From Streptomyces lomondensis (GTDB lineage Bacteria > Actinomycetota > Actinomycetes > Streptomycetales > Streptomycetaceae): 64,000 nucleotides of DNA. Made by a program: the position numbers and the translations under genes. Positions 62,583 to 64,000 of the stretch are shown piece after piece. Within the stretch, counting starts at the first letter, position 1, and each line of letters opens with the position of its first letter. Where the stretch lies: assembly GCF_014651035.1 (NCBI RefSeq), contig NZ_BMWC01000001.1:1085581-1149580 (forward strand), written 5' to 3'. The notes below the pieces were generated by a model. The model saw only the letters and a list, made by a program, of their open reading frames with translations, was not told the DNA's origin and made no database searches.

Positions 62583-63515
62583 ATGCGTGTCTTGCGAAGA
62601 CGGCGGGGTACGCGCGGCCACCGCGCCGCCCGGACACCCGGCAGCCGGACGCCCGGCATAGCCGGCCTGCCGCGCGCCGCCCGGGTGGCGCTCGGCTGCC
62701 TGCCGGGCTGCGCCGCCGTCGCCGCGCTGGTGCTGTGCGCCCACGGCGTCGAGCACGCCGCCGAGACCGCCCGACCGGCCCCGTCCCGCCCCATCGCCAC
62801 GCCCTACGCCGCCCCGCGCCCGCACATCGTGCCGAGAGCCCAGTGGCTGGGCGACGCCGCCCGCAAGCAGCCCCGCCCGCGCTACGACGACCGGGTCGTC
62901 GCCGTCTTCCTCCACCACACCGACTCGCCCAACGACTACGACTGCGCCGACGCGCCCCGCATCATCCGGGACCTGTACACCGGCCAGACCGGCACCCGGG
63001 ACTGGGACGACATCGGCTACAACTTCGTCGTCGACCGCTGCGGCACCGTCTACGAGGGCCGCGCCGGCGGCGTCGAGCGGGCCGTCACCGGCGCCCACAC
63101 GCAGGGCTTCAACCACCGCACCACGGGCATCGCCGCCCTCGGCACCTTCACCGCGGGCATGTCCGTGCCCCGGCCCATGCTGCACGCCATCGCCGCGCTG
63201 TCCGCCTGGAAGCTGGGCCTGACCGGCACCGACCCGCGGGCCCGTGTCCGCCTGGTGTCCAGCAACGGCCTGAGCCGGTACGCGGCCGGCAGCACCGCCG
63301 AACTGCCCGCCCTGGCCGGTCACAACGACGGCTACATGACCAGCTGCCCGGGCGCCGCCCTGCACGCCCGCCTGCCCGAGATCAGACGGCTCGCGGCCCG
63401 GCTCCAGGGCCGGCCGGCAGGTCCACAGGAAGGCCACAGCGAACACGCGGTGTCCTCAGATCCCGGCGCCCTACGGTCACCACCACAGGAAGCCGACCGG
63501 AGGTGGGAACCATGA
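62583..63515 (+). CDS. Secreted N-acetylmuramoyl-L-alanine amidase of the PGRP type
   Basis: 310 residues from ATG 62583 with GTGGGA upstream; a longer frame from 62514 is less likely. An Arg-rich start (MRVLRRRRGTRGHRAART) and a hydrophobic segment (~40-58) form a signal/anchor with twin-Arg character. PGRP/amidase_2 domain at ~80-270: IVPRAQWLGDAARKQPRPRYDD, first zinc His in VVAVFLHHTDSPNDYDC, DIGYNFVVDRCGTVYEGRAGGV, AGHNDGYMTSCPGAAL (later His and Cys zinc ligands). It should cut peptidoglycan stem peptides. Its stop overlaps the next start (ATGA). Confidence 0.87.
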   Translation: MRVLRRRRGTRGHRAARTPGSRTPGIAGLPRAARVALGCLPGCAAVAALVLCAHGVEHAAETARPAPSRPIATPYAAPRPHIVPRAQWLGDAARKQPRPRYDDRVVAVFLHHTDSPNDYDCADAPRIIRDLYTGQTGTRDWDDIGYNFVVDRCGTVYEGRAGGVERAVTGAHTQGFNHRTTGIAALGTFTAGMSVPRPMLHAIAALSAWKLGLTGTDPRARVRLVSSNGLSRYAAGSTAELPALAGHNDGYMTSCPGAALHARLPEIRRLAARLQGRPAGPQEGHSEHAVSSDPGALRSPPQEADRRWEP

Positions 63516-63727
63516 ACGACGACGGACGTACGACGAACCCGGGAACGTGGGCCACGCGCGGCCCCTGGGCGGTGCTCTGCGCGGTCGCGACGGTCGTCCT
63601 GGGCCCGGCCGCGGCCACCGCGTCCGCCCTCGACCAGGCCAACGCGGCCCCGCTGCACCACGCGGTGCGGGCCGATCGGACACACGCGTACCTCCCGGCC
63701 GACACCAGCCGCCGCCGGGCCGCCTGA
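63512..63727 (+). CDS. Small secreted protein, translationally coupled to the amidase
   Basis: 71 residues from ATG 63512 with GGAGG seven bases upstream, overlapping the amidase stop by four bases (ATGA). One hydrophobic segment (~18-40, GPWAVLCAVATVVLGPAAATASA) is a signal peptide or anchor. The mature part is short and basic (ALDQANAAPLHHAVRADRTHAYLPADTSRRRAA). It ends exactly where the convergent partial gene ends, with no space for a terminator. No family known; the coupling suggests a partner of the amidase. Confidence 0.7.
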   Translation: MNDDGRTTNPGTWATRGPWAVLCAVATVVLGPAAATASALDQANAAPLHHAVRADRTHAYLPADTSRRRAA

Positions 63728-64000
63728 TCAGCCCCTGAAGCGCTCCCACAACCGGGGATAGCGCTCGGCGAGCAGCTCCTCGTTCTCGAAGTCCAGCGGC
63801 GTGCCCTCCGGTTCGGGGGGCGCGGGCGGGATCTCCAGGTCGGGGGCGACCACGCCGGTGAGCTGCTCGTAGGCCTCGTCGGCCGCGTAGCCGAGCTCCT
63901 CGCCGTCGCCGTCGATCTCCTCGTCGAAGTCGTCCAGCAGCTCGGCGAGCGAGTCCGGGTCGTGCACGGCGCCCTCGAAGACATGGCGGCCCTGGCCGAT
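63728..64000 (-). CDS. Acidic protein of unknown function, C-terminal part (cut by window edge)
   Basis: The frame is open to the right edge (IGQGRHVFEGAVHDPDSLAELL...) and ends at 63728, giving the last 90 residues. Strongly acidic (LLDDFDEEIDGDGEELGYAADEAYEQL) with a Pro-rich turn (EIPPAPPEPEGTPLDFENEELL) and an aromatic end (ERYPRLWERFRG). GTG 63967 could look like a start but the frame continues upstream without a stop. I do not recognise it. Confidence 0.6.
   Translation of the reverse strand: MGQGRHVFEGAVHDPDSLAELLDDFDEEIDGDGEELGYAADEAYEQLTGVVAPDLEIPPAPPEPEGTPLDFENEELLAERYPRLWERFRG

Overview
The window is chromosomal DNA of a Streptomyces species. Base composition is very GC rich, with GC at almost every third codon position. 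GTG starts are common and Shine-Dalgarno (SD) sequences are short and strong. Gene content and order resemble the glnA / glnII / glnE / malEFG neighbourhood known from S. coelicolor. I see no rRNA, tRNA, CRISPR array, prophage, conjugative element or biosynthetic gene cluster. It is mostly core chromosome with a few decayed or repetitive patches.

Layout. 1-4.3 kb: start of nadE, a secreted sedolisin protease and an overlapping DUF3105/DUF305 pair. 4.3-10 kb: nitrogen metabolism (glnA2-type glutamine synthetase-like enzyme, glnE) and two small enzymes. 10-29 kb: polysaccharide block. malR faces malEFG-aglA, followed by a secreted alpha-amylase, a GH30-GH62 xylan-type operon under a CebR-type box, a 1798-residue two-headed amylopullulanase and a receiver-PP2C phosphatase. 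29-38 kb: a TetR regulator, a sigma-like membrane protein with a TPR partner, a secreted DUF1996 protein, a two-component system and an epimerase. 38-43 kb: a GlnRII-like regulator, a DUF6891 protein, glnII, a secreted protein, an ArsC-like reductase and a conserved 104-residue protein with a DNA-damage type promoter. 43-51 kb: accessory patch with an aldo-keto reductase/TetR pair, a decayed RlmD/RumA-like methyltransferase remnant inside short-period repeats, an AlkX-like winged-helix protein, a hydrolase-kinase fusion, htpX-pspAB, and a frameshifted cupin gene next to an IS5-type MITE. 51-64 kb: glnA with tandem GlnR boxes, RDD and DUF4191 proteins, lipA/lipB, an NsdA-like TPR regulator, an FAD oxidoreductase, a TIGR01777 protein, a GNAT, a MarP-like protease, a PGRP amidase and the end of an unrecognised gene.

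How it works together. Nitrogen: both true glutamine synthetases (GlnA, GlnII), the adenylyltransferase GlnE that modifies GlnA, a glutamine synthetase-like enzyme and a GlnR-type regulator lie within 50 kb. Glutamine-dependent NAD synthesis is at the left edge. Carbon: secreted amylase and amylopullulanase would make maltodextrins, MalEFG would import them and AglA would hydrolyse them inside. MalR-type CTTGCA/TGCAAG motifs precede malE, aml and the pullulanase. The GH30-GH62 pair sits in the middle but carries a different operator. Stress: three matches to the TTGTCAGTG-N8-TAnnnT DNA-damage (PafBC-type) promoter occur in front of otherwise poorly known genes.

The observations most worth following are the DNA-damage promoters, the methyltransferase remnant in a heptamer satellite, the CebR box that contains the SD of the GH30 gene, the MITE plus frameshift at the cupin gene, the split small gene next to the GlnRII-like regulator, the alpha/beta-hydrolase to phosphotransferase fusion, and the sigma-like protein with a membrane anchor.
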